From: Macrosoma leucophasiata
Taxonomy: Eukaryota; Arthropoda; Insecta; Lepidoptera; Hedylidae
Assembly: GCA_036365455.1 (NCBI GenBank)
Contig: JAWQUS010000003.1
Span: 4,422,001 to 4,486,000 of the forward strand
Direction: 5' to 3'
DNA length: 64,000 nucleotides
Below, in pieces: positions 40,790 through 51,261 of this stretch. The notes below the pieces were generated by a model, which was not told the DNA's origin, did not search any database, and was given only the letters and a program-made list of their open reading frames with translations. The translations under genes and the position numbers were made by a program. Within the stretch, counting starts at the first letter, position 1. Every line of letters starts with the position of its first letter.

Positions 40790-40949
40790 CTGCCGGACAA
40801 AGGCCTCCCTCCCCCCCCAAAGATTACTACAATGAACGGACCTGAGCCGCCCTCATACAGCGATTGTCCTCGGCCTTCACCAGGTTGTCGGTCCACCTCG
40901 TGCCCCCAACGGCCATCAGTTCTTGGAGCTATGTGCCCTGCCCACTGCC
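40790..40949 (-). mobile_element. RTE-type LINE ORF2 C-terminal fragment
   Basis: The minus-strand frame includes WAGHIAPRTDGRWGHEVD, close to the conserved end of lepidopteran RTE ORF2 (a WAGHIARRxDxRW-type motif; family knowledge), with 'ggacaaaggcctccctcccc' at its 3' side. The frame continues into an RP-A upstream, so the visible 85-codon frame is a chimera. Confidence 0.75.
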
Positions 40950-41194
40950 ATGATGTTAAGTGATGACTGCAGCCTATCGACACCCACACAAAGACCAAGG
41001 TCAAAATTAAGATGCGTTACCACTCCTGAGGCCTAAGGTGTTATGCCTCTGTGCCGGAAATTACAGGGCCGTACAATACCACCTGACCGGAATACGATAG
41101 TGCTGAACACTACCATTTAGCGGCAAGTATATCAGGTAATGCGGTGGTGCCTACGCCCGCGAGCGCCGTCACTGGAGCTCTACCACCAGTAAAA
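40950..41194 (-). mobile_element. RP-A (A1), 3'-truncated
   Basis: Begins 'atgatgttaagtgatgactg', so the A-rich tail and the last ~30 bases are missing. The rest is intact to 'gctctaccaccagtaaaat'. It abuts the LINE fragment without a gap. Confidence 0.9.
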
Positions 41195-41225
41195 TTAAAT
41201 AATAATAATAATTTAAAAAATAAAC

Positions 41226-41512
41226 AACCTCACGCCTGTAATCCGCGAAGGGGTAGGCAGAGGTAAATGCATGCATTCAAGCATACATGCAAACACCCAC
41301 GATTCACCGGTTACGTTTTGGCCCATGTAACATCACTGGGCACATTACCAAACTTCGAGGTACTGGGAAATTTCCAGGAAATGGAAAAATCCCAATAGAA
41401 CCAGAGATAAAGGACTTTACACCATTATCTCTGATAACCCACGACCCGGGAATCGAACCCAGGACCTCAGCGTAGTAGTAGTGGCCTGCTACCACTAGAC
41501 TACCGAGGCAGT
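41226..41512 (-). mobile_element. SINE-G, near full length
   Basis: B-box on the minus strand 'gggttcgattcccgggtcgt'. Deletion in the 'caggtggcgagcctgttgcc' block. Surrounding (aat)n repeats obscure any target duplication. Confidence 0.9.
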
Positions 41513-42068
41513 CATAATAATTAGTAATTATTAATAATAATAATTTTTAATGGTATAATTACCATTAAAAATGTCTGCCATCAATAAAAATGTCTGTCTA
41601 ATATACCAACAAAACAGTTTAATTAAGAAAGACATTTATATTAAAGTTCTGTACTTTCATGTGCCATTATCCGTTTTAACGCAGCCCGCAGTTTATTGGT
41701 GTTCGTTAGACGTTATGTGTTTTTAACGCAACCATGAAATGATGTCGTACAAGTAATTAATGTGGCGACGCTTAAGACGAAATGTAAAGAGCGTTGTTAA
41801 GTGAAAATTAACTGTCTTTGACCTTAACACAAGCTAGCCTCCTGTGTATGATTATCTTAACTTCGTAGTTGTAAGTTCGTAGTTATAACTTCATTGTGTA
41901 ACTTAACCGATAAGCCTGTATTTTATACAGATTTTTTTATAGGAGAAACTAGAAGGAAAAACTTTGTACCTATCCCTTTTCACGAGAATTGCGTTGACTG
42001 AGGAGTATGAAAATTGGTACAGTTCTAAGTTTTAAGAAGTCTTTATCTCTTCAAATAATATTAGCATA
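41513..42068. other. AT-rich spacer, nothing recognised
   Basis: A small direct repeat 'ttcgtagttgtaa'/'ttcgtagttataa' lies near 41862-41890. No gene or family signal. Confidence 0.45.
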
Positions 42069-42152
42069 AAGGTATGATTCCGAACACGCAGCAGTGCTGC
42101 TACTTTTCTACTGCGTTGCTGCCGCGAAATTGTCGCATAGCTCGGAATGTAA

Positions 42153-42497
42153 TCTATACAAATAAATAAAATTGGAGTGTCTGTTTGTAATATTAAAATA
42201 ACCGCTTTTTACTAAATGCAAATGTGTCTTTACACGGTACATATACCAAAATAACATTTTTTACAATTTTTTTCTGTCTGTCTGTCCATCTGTCTGTCTG
42301 TCCGTCTGTCTGTCTGCTTGTCTGTCTGTTTGGCGGGGCTAATCTTGAGAACGGCTAGACCGACTTTCACTGGCAGATAGCTTATGTAATAAGGAGTAAC
42401 TTAGGCTACTTTTATACTCGCTGCGCCCACGACTTCGTCCGGGTAGATATTGAACAATCATAAATTATCATACGGACGAAGTCGCGGGCACAGCTAG
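42153..42497 (+). mobile_element. Hel-1 inserted in element D
   Basis: Complete: TCTATACAAATAAATAAAAT to 'gtcgcgggcacagctag', flanked by A (gaatgtaa) and T (tctcatat). Has the full (TCTG)n, 'aaggagtaacttaggctac', and the paired 'cgacttcgtccgggtag'/'cggacgaagtcgcggg' 3' hairpin. Best-preserved Hel-1 in the window. Confidence 0.92.
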
Positions 42498-42608
42498 TCT
42501 CATATAAACTTACAGATAATATATGGAAACCAGTAGCGCTGCGGCAGCACTGTGGCGGCAGCACCACTGGTGCTGGTCTCCATATATTATCTATAAGTTT
42601 ATATGAGA

Positions 42609-42782
42609 CTAGCTGTTGCCCGCGGCTTCGCCCGCATGGATATCTAAAAGTAGCCTATGTTCTTCTCAAAGTCAGCTCTATCTCTGTACCACATTTCATT
42701 AAAATTCGTTTAGTCGTTTGGACGTGAAAAGGTAACAGACAGACAGACAGAGTTACTTTCGTATTTATAATATAAGTAGGGA
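42609..42782 (-). mobile_element. Hel-2 inserted in element D
   Basis: On the minus strand TCCCTACTTATATTATAAAT to 'gcgggcaacagctag', with flanks A and T. It occupies the mirror-image position of the Hel-1 at 42153. 174 bp, no coding capacity. Confidence 0.9.
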
Positions 42783-42792
42783 TTACATTCCA

Positions 42793-44172
42793 AGTGCAAT
42801 CTGAAACTTAAACCTTCCAGGCACCATAAACCCGACCGCTTAGGGTCCAAGCACACCTGTCGCCAAACCAAATAGTCGTTATATCTAAAATAAAGATATC
42901 ATAACACTAATGACGTCACCTTAGCCCCTGAAATCATTATGAGCTCCAACCCTTATCTCTTTAATATTCATTCTCAAATGGAAGCCACTCTAGTATGTAC
43001 TTATAGATAACAAATTGCTTTTCGTTCCTAAGGCTTTACTCTATAAGTTTGTAAAGATGATGCTATCAGAGAGCGTGGCAACAGTGTTGTTTAAGTTTTA
43101 TATTAAACTTTAAAATACAAATTAATGACAAGCTGCAATCTCTCAGATGAAAATATTCGGGATAGAACGAAGTCGAAAGAGAAACGAAGAGAAAGAACAG
43201 TCGGAAAGCGGACCTCGTCACTATACGGGACAAACGCTAGGAAGAAGAAGAAAATTAAACTTTTAAATACAACTTAAGACTTGTATTGTATGCAGATGTA
43301 GATAAAGATAGATTCTCCAGTTCTCTCTTCAATTCAATCGTTTTTCTTTATTTATATAATTTTACCCGACTGCGGGGAAGCAAAGGAAGGGTTAAGTATT
43401 TGACATAAATGTATGTATGTGTGTCTGTTCCTGAGTTCCCTCGTAATAAAAACCGATGTATTTTCCCTTTGTGTTTCGACTGATCTCTGGATTATTTACC
43501 CTTAACTGAATTTTGAAGATATAGGACTATGATCGCAATCCACAGCAAGTAAGACAAAATGGCTTCTCTATCTACTAATTTCCTACAAACAGCTCCACAA
43601 AATATTACTCAGAACAAGCAAATGCGTAATATAAAATACCTATCAGTGTCTGCTCCTTTTACTAACACCGAATAATATTTTAACAAACAATTTTGCTGAT
43701 ATTAACTTTCGCTCCCTACACTTCGCTTGCTGACATTTTTCTGATCTCTCAGAACAGACGCTCCACCTACTGTAAAACACTATAACAAGCAATATTAAGG
43801 GATCTAACTTATTGTGAATTCACAGTAGTAATCCCTGTGATAGTGATCTACGGTAGGCAAAACGTCAAATCGTTACCGTGCCCGATTTCATTAGGACTTA
43901 TGGAGGAACTGGTGGAAATGTTCTTCCGACGAAAAGGGAGGATCCTCCGACCAGGCAAGGTAGTACGGGCCGCAGCCCAACGATTGACGTAGGGAAGTTG
44001 TGAATATGCCAACTCTTGAGAAATCTTCGTATGTGCGATGTAATTCGATTGCACGCCATCTACCTACTAAACAAGAACTATGAGGTTTCGTCTGTGTTCC
44101 AGTAGTTGGCGCCTTAATGTAGTGGACGCTACAGACTCAACAGGATCGATTATGATTAAATCAGTCACCTTG
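42793..44172. other. Spacer, nothing firmly recognised
   Basis: About 1.4 kb. 43160-43255 holds 'aaacgaagagaaagaacagt' and 'ctaggaagaagaagaaaatt', typical of worn LINE coding or tail, but no motif is readable. A minus frame at 43848-44054 has no recognisable domain. Confidence 0.4.
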
Positions 44173-44284
44173 GACCACGCCTCCGATGCTTCGGGAGCAG
44201 ATAGGCCCGGGTTGCACCTCGACCCTCGAACCATCTCCTTCCTCTGTTACGCTTCACGTGCGGAGGGAGAGATGATGATTATTA
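44173..44284 (+). mobile_element. Retroposon L, 3' portion
   Basis: 'gaccacgcctccgatgcttc', 'gggagcagataggcccgggt', 'ttacgcttcacgtgcggagg', ending 'gatgatgattatta'. Shortened internally. Confidence 0.65.
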
Positions 44285-44292
44285 GTAGTCAC

Positions 44293-44497
44293 CTTGGAGT
44301 GGATCTCTGCAATAAGTGAGAACACGCAGTAGGGCTGTTATGTTGTTCAACAGCAGGTAAATAAGTATTTTAGTTCAATGTTTCAATCAATTACAAGAAT
44401 TCAAAAAGAACGTTCGCTACTTGTCAAATCTTTACCGCCTTGGACGTAATTAGCTGAGCTGCACTGAGCCAATCAGAATTTACCTTGTTACCTTTAT
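44293..44497. repeat. Local duplicated segment W, copy 1
   Basis: 'ttggagtggatctctgcaat', 'cacgcagtagggctgttatg', 'tcaaatctttaccgccttgg' and 'gctgagctgcactgagccaa' recur in the same order at 44673-44875. Confidence 0.8.
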
Positions 44498-44672
44498 CTA
44501 GCTAAACGTCACGTCCAACCACTACACGTCTGGCAAGACCTTAGGCCAGGTGATAATTCAACCTTACCGGACCCGGAGTATGAGGATCGTCATACTTTGC
44601 TTGCTTATATTTCTATTTTGTGACCTGCATCCCTCCTAAACGGCTGGACCAATATTAATTCAATCTGTTATC

Positions 44673-44875
44673 TTGGATCTCTGCATTAAGTGAGATCACG
44701 CAGTAGGGCTGTAATATTGTCCAACAGCAGGTAAGTAAGTCCTTTAGTTTAATGTTTCAATCGATTCCAAAAATAAAATCACAAAGAACGCTCGTTGCGT
44801 GTCAAATCTTTACCGCTTCGGACTTCATTAGCTGAGCTGCACTGAGCCAATCGGAATTTATCTTGTTACCCTTAT
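44673..44875. repeat. Local duplicated segment W, copy 2
   Basis: About 85% alike by eye to 44293-44497, 380 bp downstream. The phrase 'ctgctccttttactaa' that follows copy 2 (44883) also occurs at 43650, hinting at a third, partial copy. Confidence 0.8.
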
Positions 44876-45309
44876 AAAGTGCCTGCTCCTTTTACTAATA
44901 GATGATAAAATCAACTCAATAAGTGCATATTGATTAAAACGAATTTAATACTGAACATGTATTTATGCTCGATATCTTCATACAAATTGTGGAAGCGTGT
45001 AATTAAGTACTATCGGCGTTTATCATTTGATTTATAGACGTTCATGAGATGGACGTTGCGTGGCTATTACGATTTCCGGTACATTTTTAGAGTCCCTTAT
45101 CAAAAGGATTAATGGGACATTATAAACAAGTTGAGGACTGTTTGTGCACCTGTCATAGATTTTCTACATGATTATGTTCTTAAGTTTTCGCGAGCTACAA
45201 TCATTGAAATAAACTGCAATCATTTCAGTCGAGATTAATCCGTAAAATCAGTTTTATTTCAATAATTTTCTACATTTCTATACAGTGTAATTAATTATTG
45301 AATAGTGAT
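44876..45309. other. AT-rich spacer, nothing recognised
   Basis: No repeat or gene signal apart from the 'ctgctccttttactaa' phrase mentioned with segment W. Confidence 0.45.
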
Positions 45310-45487
45310 TTTTTATAAAATGAGGGTAGCAAATAAGCATGCAGTTCACGTCGATGATAAGTAACAACTGCAGCTTATAGACATTTACACAAAAATCGGA
45401 GGTCAGTAAGCAGGTGGGTTGCGCTGAACACCATCATTTAGCGGCAAGCAGTAAGGTAATGCAGTGGTTGGTGGTAAGCCCGCGAGA
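45310..45487 (-). mobile_element. RP-A (A2), internally deleted
   Basis: 'ataagcatgcagttcacgtc', 'acatttacacaaaaatcgga', then a jump to 'gcgctgaacaccatcattta' and 'taatgcagtggttggtggta'. The central block is missing. Confidence 0.7.
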
Positions 45488-46084
45488 TTAGCTTATAGAT
45501 TAGAAATACAAAAAAATCTTAGAGGGAATAACTGTTACATAAAGTTAAAGTAAAACAGATATTATGAAATAAAAATAGAGACAAAATAATATTATTAAAT
45601 ATCATAATAACATTTCAATTCCTTCCTTTCAAAAACTAGATAAGAAGTTATTTTGAATTTGATCATTTCTTTGTGGCCATGATACTATATGTTAGGATCC
45701 CACTGCAGAATCATTTCGTTCATCCAGATATGCTGCAAACCTAATTTTTAAGCATATTTATAATCAAGAGTATATCCACTCGGTTGCCTATTAAAAAATG
45801 GTCGCAAGTTTTTTTTATATTTTCTTTGGGAAATAATTTTATATATTGCACAAACATGCAATAAAATATCGTCCACTTCACGTCAATATGTATAGAAACT
45901 CTGAAAATTCAGGGCTGCCGTTGCGCACTTGGCCGCCCCTACATATTTTAGTTTCGCACCGATAACTTTTTATGTCCATAACGTGCATGTTTTATTTATA
46001 TATCAAATTAAAGCTTTTTTTTCTCATTATTATGACATACGGAAGCCAAATTAAATCGGCCGCAAATAAGAGTTGCTAGCTGTA
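45488..46084. other. AT-rich spacer, nothing recognised
   Basis: About 600 bp; no family match or open frame of note. Confidence 0.5.
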
Positions 46085-46250
46085 CAAGATAGTTTTATAG
46101 ATTAGTTTTAGAGTTTATATGAGATAACATTCCGAGCTACGCGACACTGTCGCAGCAGCCATGCGATAGAAAATAGAGAAATATGGTGCAGCGGCAGCCC
46201 TGCAGCGGCAGCACTGCTGCGTGCTGCCGAGTTCGGAATCGTACCTTTAA
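46085..46250. mobile_element. Element D, uninterrupted relative
   Basis: 'gtttatatgagataacattc' followed by 'cgagctacgcgacactgtcg', GCAGCAC-type repeats and 'gccgagttcggaatcgtacc'. Sub-terminal pairs attccgagct/gagttcggaat are inverted. It shows the empty site (gagat|aacattcc) into which the Helitrons at 42153 and 42609 inserted in the other copy. Confidence 0.65.
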
Positions 46251-46480
46251 GAAAACTATTTCTTCTTGAGCCACTGTTTAATTTATCAGAATCATAAAAA
46301 TCAAGTGATAAAGAGATTCTTGTATAAACCAAATGTAATTGTGTTTGTTAGACGTCTAGACTGAGTTAATCAAGAGATACTTTTATTTCGAGACTCTTAA
46401 GAGTGGCTTGAAATAGGCAAAAATAGTGCGCTGATAATAACCAACAGAGTGCGGGCACATTAATTTATTTAAACTTTCCG

Positions 46481-46660
46481 AGGTCAAAATGCGTTATCAC
46501 CTCTGAGAGTGTTTGAGACCTTCCTTGTTATGTACCTGTGATAGTAATTACGGGGCCATACATTACCATCTAACCTGAACACGATAGTGCTGAACACTAC
46601 CATTTGGCGGCAGACAAATTAGGATACACGAGCTCCTTTGGTACTCTACCACCAGTAAAT
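46481..46660 (-). mobile_element. RP-A (A2), 5' two-thirds
   Basis: 'ggtcaaaatgcgttatcacc', 'acctgtgatagtaattacgg', 'cgatagtgctgaacactacc' to 'tactctaccaccagtaaatt'. The tail and part of the 5' hairpin are deleted. Confidence 0.75.
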
Positions 46661-46755
46661 TAATGATTGCCACCTACATTACTTAAAAAAAAACATGTAA
46701 ACAACAACATAGGTACTAGAACTATTCTGCTCTGCCCCAGACAAAACGGGTGATT

Positions 46756-46830
46756 ACCCGTGCACCCACTGGCTTAACCCACTGGTGGGTTAAGCCTAGT
46801 AATTCCTATTTACCCGTGCACCCACTGCAT
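46756..46830. repeat. Hairpin flanked by 16-bp direct repeats
   Basis: ggcttaacccac (46771-46782) and gtgggttaagcc (46785-46796) pair around 'tg'. The direct repeat acccgtgcacccactg occurs at about 46756 and 46812 on either side. Confidence 0.8.
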
Positions 46831-46834
46831 CAAG

Positions 46835-47710
46835 GTTGGAATTAAATATCGATTAACGTTGTCGATAATATCATGACTATGCAATCATCATTCGAAAAAT
46901 AACATTTCTGACATTAATATACGAAGTCGATCAAGCATGTATAGGTTTATTCCTGGTAAGTATTTATTATATTTATATCGACTTTTAGGACTGATATCCG
47001 TGTCCCACCGAGCAGTTTCCAGTTGAAAACCAGCGTCAGGCTCCGGCTTGACATTATGCTGAACTGGGAACTATTTGGTGCAGCCGTGAGATCTTGGTTT
47101 TTTTTTCTACTGTAAGGTACTTTTTTTATAGAGCTCTTTCTTTTTTTGTGGTATATTATCAACCCTTTCATCATTTTTTTTTCTTTTGTTCGTACCTACC
47201 TTTTTATATTTTAAATGTTTAATTTATTTTTCTAGTGTTTTTTTACGCAGAACCTGATTGGCTGCGCCAATAAATGTTTTTCTTCTTCTTCTTTCTTCTT
47301 CATTATCAAGTAAAAAAAACAAGTATTTGTTGTAACATACCTTACTAAGGTATGTTTTCGGTCGATTAAGAAATACCAATTTCCGTCGCCCTATAAAACA
47401 GCAACATTGTTGCAGAATAGATATTGCTGTCAAGCGCAACAAGCCCGATGTGGCCGATAGAGCTTTACAGCACTATAAATGTAAGCTTCCATATTTTTAA
47501 GCCCCATTCAGGATAGATAATTCCCATTACGCGATTTATCTCTATTTGTGATAACAGAAGGGTTAAGTTAGGGACAAGATTCTGTCACGTTTTTATATGC
47601 GTTCGTGGCAATGCTTAATGGTGTTGAAATAATTACATTTTCACTGTTGGAAAAGTTCTAATAAAGGAACTTGAGGGCATTATGTGCCATTGCATTATCA
47701 TTAGTCATTT
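46835..47710. other. AT-rich spacer, nothing recognised
   Basis: Includes T-rich tracts at 47098-47190 and a TTCTTC run near 47281. Open frames here are low-complexity. Confidence 0.45.
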
Positions 47711-48085
47711 ATACTGGTGGTAGAGCTCCAGTGACGGAGCTCGCGGGCGTAGGTATCACCGCATTACCTAATATACTTGCCGCTAAATGGTAGTGTTCAG
47801 CACTTTTGTTATCGCTTTTGTTGTTCACGAACTAAATGTCCTACTTATGTTATAGGTATAATATGATTTTAAATAAATTTACTGTTTACTATCGAGTTCC
47901 GGCCAGGTGGTAATGTACGGCCCCGTAATTTCCGGGACAGAGGCATAACACCTTAGGCCTCAGAAGTGGTAACGAATCTGCATTTTGACCTCTGATATTT
48001 GTGTGGGCGTCCATAGGCTGCAGTCATCACTTAACATGAACTCCATGCTTGTTTGCCACTTTCATTACATAAAATGAAAAAAAAA
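47711..48085 (+). mobile_element. RP-A (A1) with an 84-bp insert
   Basis: Intact 5' hairpin. Interrupted after 'gtgttcagcact' and resumes at 'atcgagttccggccagg'. The tail and long A-run are present. Confidence 0.9.
47807..47890. other. 84-bp insert inside RP-A
   Basis: AT-rich ('gttataggtataatatgatt', 'aaataaatttactgtttact'), bounded by 'cact' and 'tact'. No match elsewhere in the window and no inverted ends. Confidence 0.6.
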
Positions 48086-48427
48086 AAACACTAATCTATC
48101 TCTTGCCAAATGGTAGTGTTCCATTTTTTTGTTCCGATATATTCATTTCATATTGTAAAATGTCAGTTAAAATTTAAATTATGAAAAAATCTGTCAGTCA
48201 CGTTAACTCTGCATAGATATGATGTTTATGATAATTTAAGGCCATTTTTCGTCTATTTTCATAACTTCAAAACTGTTTGTGTCGAAATGACAAAGATTTT
48301 TTTCATCCTCACGAAATGGTATCACAATATTAGATATTTAAGCAATACAGTTTTAGATGTGGCTCCTATGTTACAAAATCTGTTTTTGTTTTTGTTACAC
48401 ATTCATGTTTGAGTTGGTATTTATATT

Positions 48428-48480
48428 ATCATCATCATCTCAGCCAAAAGACGTCCACTGCTGAACAAAGGCCTCTATGT
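48428..48480 (-). mobile_element. RTE LINE 3' end fragment
   Basis: 'catcatcatctcagccaaaa' followed by 'gacgtccactgctgaacaaa' and 'ggcctctatg', the standard minus-strand 3' end of lepidopteran RTE elements with its (ATC)n tail. Confidence 0.7.
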
Positions 48481-48554
48481 GTATTTACATGAGTATGTTT
48501 TTTCGGTCAAAAACGCCTGTGATAGACGTACAGACAGAGACACACGAGTGATCA

Positions 48555-48942
48555 TTTTTTTTATGTATTGGAAGTGGCAAACAAGCATGTAGTTCACATT
48601 TTTTTATTTTTTTTTTTATTTATTTATTTATCACCATAATAACCTTAATAACTACACAGTTTAACATAATAAAAACATAAAAAGTCGTGAGTGATTATTA
48701 AACATTGGTGTTAATGACTGCAGCCTATAGACCCACACAAAGACCAAGGTCAAAATGAAGATGCGTTACCACTCCTGAAGCCTAAGGTGTTATGCCCCTG
48801 TGTCAGAAAGTACAGGGCCGTCCATTACCACCTGACCGGAAGACGATAGTGCTGAACACTACCATTTAGCGGCAAGTATATTGGTCAATGCGGTGGAGCC
48901 TACGCCCGCGAGCTCCGTCACTGGAGCTCTTCCACCAGTAGA
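48555..48942 (-). mobile_element. RP-A (A1) interrupted by a poly(A) retroposon
   Basis: Poly(T) start, 'gcaaacaagcatgtagttca', insert, then 'gtgttaatgactgcagccta' through to 'gctcttccaccagtag'. Otherwise complete. Confidence 0.9.
48601..48706 (-). mobile_element. Poly(A)-tailed insert with 5-bp target duplication
   Basis: Bounded by acatt on both sides (48596-48600 and about 48702-48706). On the minus strand it ends in 'ataaataaataaataaa' plus A's, typical of a retroposed sequence. The body ('aaccttaataactacacagt' on the plus strand) is not recognised; it could be the 3' end of a LINE or of a processed transcript. Confidence 0.65.
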
Positions 48943-48959
48943 AATCAGTAGAGATCATT

Positions 48960-49295
48960 AAGGGTACCGTTTTTCATTATAACGTATGGAACCCTCCAAA
49001 GTCTAATAGAGTGAAAATGTGCAAAATGAAAACGCACTTTCATCGGAGCAACAGCGGAAAATCGGAAGCGTGTCAAAGCTTATATTAACGTCATGGTGTT
49101 ACCAGAGAATGAAATTGTTGGCTAGTGTGTCATTAGTGTCATTACCGACTATTGTCCGTTCTGATATTTGTTCCGCTTACTACGTTATTGGTTGATATAC
49201 GGTCTGACTGTCTGCAATGCGAGCTGTGAGAGATATAGATTGCTTTATAATGTGACATTATTTTTAATTTGATAAAGCTTGTTTAGTTTTAGTTT
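48960..49295. other. Spacer with a possible TTCCGTA-repeat remnant
   Basis: 'agggtaccgtttttcattat' and 'acgtatggaaccctccaaag' near 48960-49000 resemble the repeat at 4631. The rest is unrecognised. Confidence 0.4.
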
Positions 49296-49395
49296 TAAAA
49301 CGTAACCGGCGAATCGTGGGTGTTTGCATGTATGCTTGAATGCATGCAGCTACCTCTGCCTACCCCTTCGGGGATTACAAGCGTGAAGTTACATT
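49296..49395 (+). mobile_element. SINE-G 3' third
   Basis: 'cgtaaccggcgaatcgtggg', 'tgcatgtatgcttgaatgca', 'cttcggggattacaagcgtg'. 5'-truncated, no tRNA head. Confidence 0.85.
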
Positions 49396-50347
49396 TCACG
49401 TTTTTTGTTTAGTTAAAAAAAAATCCAAAGCTACATCAATCAATCTTTATAAAGTGCCCTATCCAAAGAAAAAAAGATACTTTTACTTATTTCTGTAATG
49501 AATCTAAACCTCCAGCTACTGAACTACTTTCTTAACTTTGTAAGTGATTCAGATTAAATGTATATTTCGATGATTTACTCGTGAAAATATGCTTCAATTA
49601 ACTCATTAGCGATTCAGAATATTCGCTAACTTATGATATGGTCTACAGTTAAAATATTTTTATAGAACACGTACAATGTACTGTAACATTAGGAATAAAT
49701 AAGATAATGCATTTTTTGTATAGACCCTATTGACCACCAACCTACTTGATGGAAAGTGAAGCATGTTGGTGTAAAAAGAACTCATGTGATCTGTCTATCG
49801 AACAAAGTATTTTTTGATTAGCTCTTGATTTGAAGATGGCCTTTGTAGTTTTTCAAAAATATGGATCTTTGTAGTTTTTCGTAAACAAAGAAGTCGGCAA
49901 AGTATTAAAAATAACAACAACTGCTACACTATTTTTTCCTCTGATCGGTACCTAATAACCAACTAGGAAAGAATAAAACCCATACATTATCTTGAAAATC
50001 TTCAACTATTCAGATTAAATTAACAATGATATCAGCTAACTATAATAAAGCAGGAGAAGAAGCCGTAATGTCTGCTCAATGTTTCCCCAACCATAGCATA
50101 AATCAATAAGATATATTCGGAACAAGAGTTCACTAACAAAGCGCTATCGGTTTTATAGCTCATCCAGACCGTAGAACAACTTTAACCCTTTCAATTTTAC
50201 AGCCCGCACTCGCTTTACGATCTAACCGAAGCTTAAAATATGGGCCAAGTTAAGTGTTTCACGAACGAAAGTAAATTTATTTATCGCTCGTATAAACAAC
50301 AAACAGTTTTTGTGAGAAAAATAGAAAGTGAAGATAAATTTAATTCT
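49396..50347. other. AT-rich spacer, nothing recognised
   Basis: About 950 bp without a family match. 'gtagtttttcaaaaatatgg' and 'gtagtttttcgtaaac' near 49846-49885 is a small local duplication. Confidence 0.45.
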
Positions 50348-51002
50348 CACTCGTGGTAGTTCCAGTGCTCGAGGACGTAGGCACCAGCGCATTACCTAAT
50401 CTATAAGTCTGTGCGTGTTATACCGTTTCTACAATGGTGAATGCTCTGCTGTACTGTTCGACATGGTGCCACCGCCTCTTTTCCTACACCGTACTACCAG
50501 CCAAAGAGAAAAGTCCCTCACCGACCGGACACCTGGCAGTGCTCAACGGTGCAGTTTTCACGTTCGTTCCGGCCCAGAACGTGTAAATAGTGGAACGGAC
50601 TTCCCCTGAGGTGTTCTCTCGGTGCTACAAAATGGGGTTCTTCAAAAATGGCGTCAAAAGAGAAGGCTGGCAGCGCGTTGGCAACTGGTGTTGCAAATGT
50701 CCATAGGCAACGGTGACCACTATCCATCAGGTGGCCCGTCTGCTTATCTGTCATCCTAAAGACATAAAAAAAACTCTTGTCAAACAGTAGTGTTCAGCAC
50801 TATCGTGTTCCGGTTTGATGGTAATGTACGGCGCCGTAATAAATTGTTACAGAGACATAATAATCAACTAAGGTCTCAAGGGTGGCATCGCATCTGCGTT
50901 TTGACCTTGTCTTTCTGTAAGTGTCTTTAGGCTGCAGTCATCACTTAACATCAAAGTGAACTGCAAGCTTGTTTGCCACCATCATTAATTAAAAAAAAAA
51001 TT
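50348..51002 (+). mobile_element. RP-A (A2) split by a LINE
   Basis: 5' part 50348-50410 (gtggtagttccagtgctcga, gcaccagcgcattacctaat), then a LINE end, then 50771-51002 with 'aaacagtagtgttcagcact', 'cgtaataaattgttacagag', 'gcaagcttgtttgccaccat' and A's. The two pieces complement each other. Confidence 0.85.
50411..50770 (+). mobile_element. Jockey/CR1-type LINE 3' end
   Basis: Encodes YRFYNGECSAVLFDMVPP and HRTTSQREK, the same ORF2 tail as 36234, then shifts frame after 'ccaaagagaaaagtccctca', ending in 'ggcccgtctgcttatctgtc' and 'atcctaaagacataaaaaaaa'. The conserved 3' terminus with A-run and its placement inside A2 show insertion after A2. 5'-truncated; no RT core. Confidence 0.82.
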
Positions 51003-51261
51003 GAATATAGATAGAATAGCGAGGCCTATGAAACCATAGGTTTATAATGTACTCGTCAAAATTATATGGAATAGGCGATAAATTTGAGCACTACTTAGAA
51101 AATTAACAAGTTCTGAACTTTCCACTGTTATGCCTCTTAATTAGTAGATAAGTTTGAACATGTTTAATTTAGTACTATTCACTTGACCATAAAGCTACAT
51201 CGTTATTACGAAAGGTTCTAACTTTCATACATTTAGATAATTGGTTTTGTATTAAATAAGT

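Larger units (their letters stand above)
42071..42792. mobile_element. Element D, palindromic host interrupted twice by Helitrons
   Basis: Remaining pieces are 42071-42152 (ggtatgattccgaacacgca ... gctcggaatgtaa), 42498-42608 and 42783-42792. The middle piece is an inverted repeat: tctcatataaactta at the left and taagtttatatgaga at the right, 29 of 30 bases paired (42498-42527 and 42579-42608), around a loop of GCAGCAC motifs. An uninterrupted relative is at 46085. Nature unknown (MITE or foldback). Confidence 0.7.

Noticed and set aside
41195..41535. Target-site duplication of SINE-G from (aat)n on both sides
   Set aside because: The aat runs are low-complexity and do not abut both element ends.
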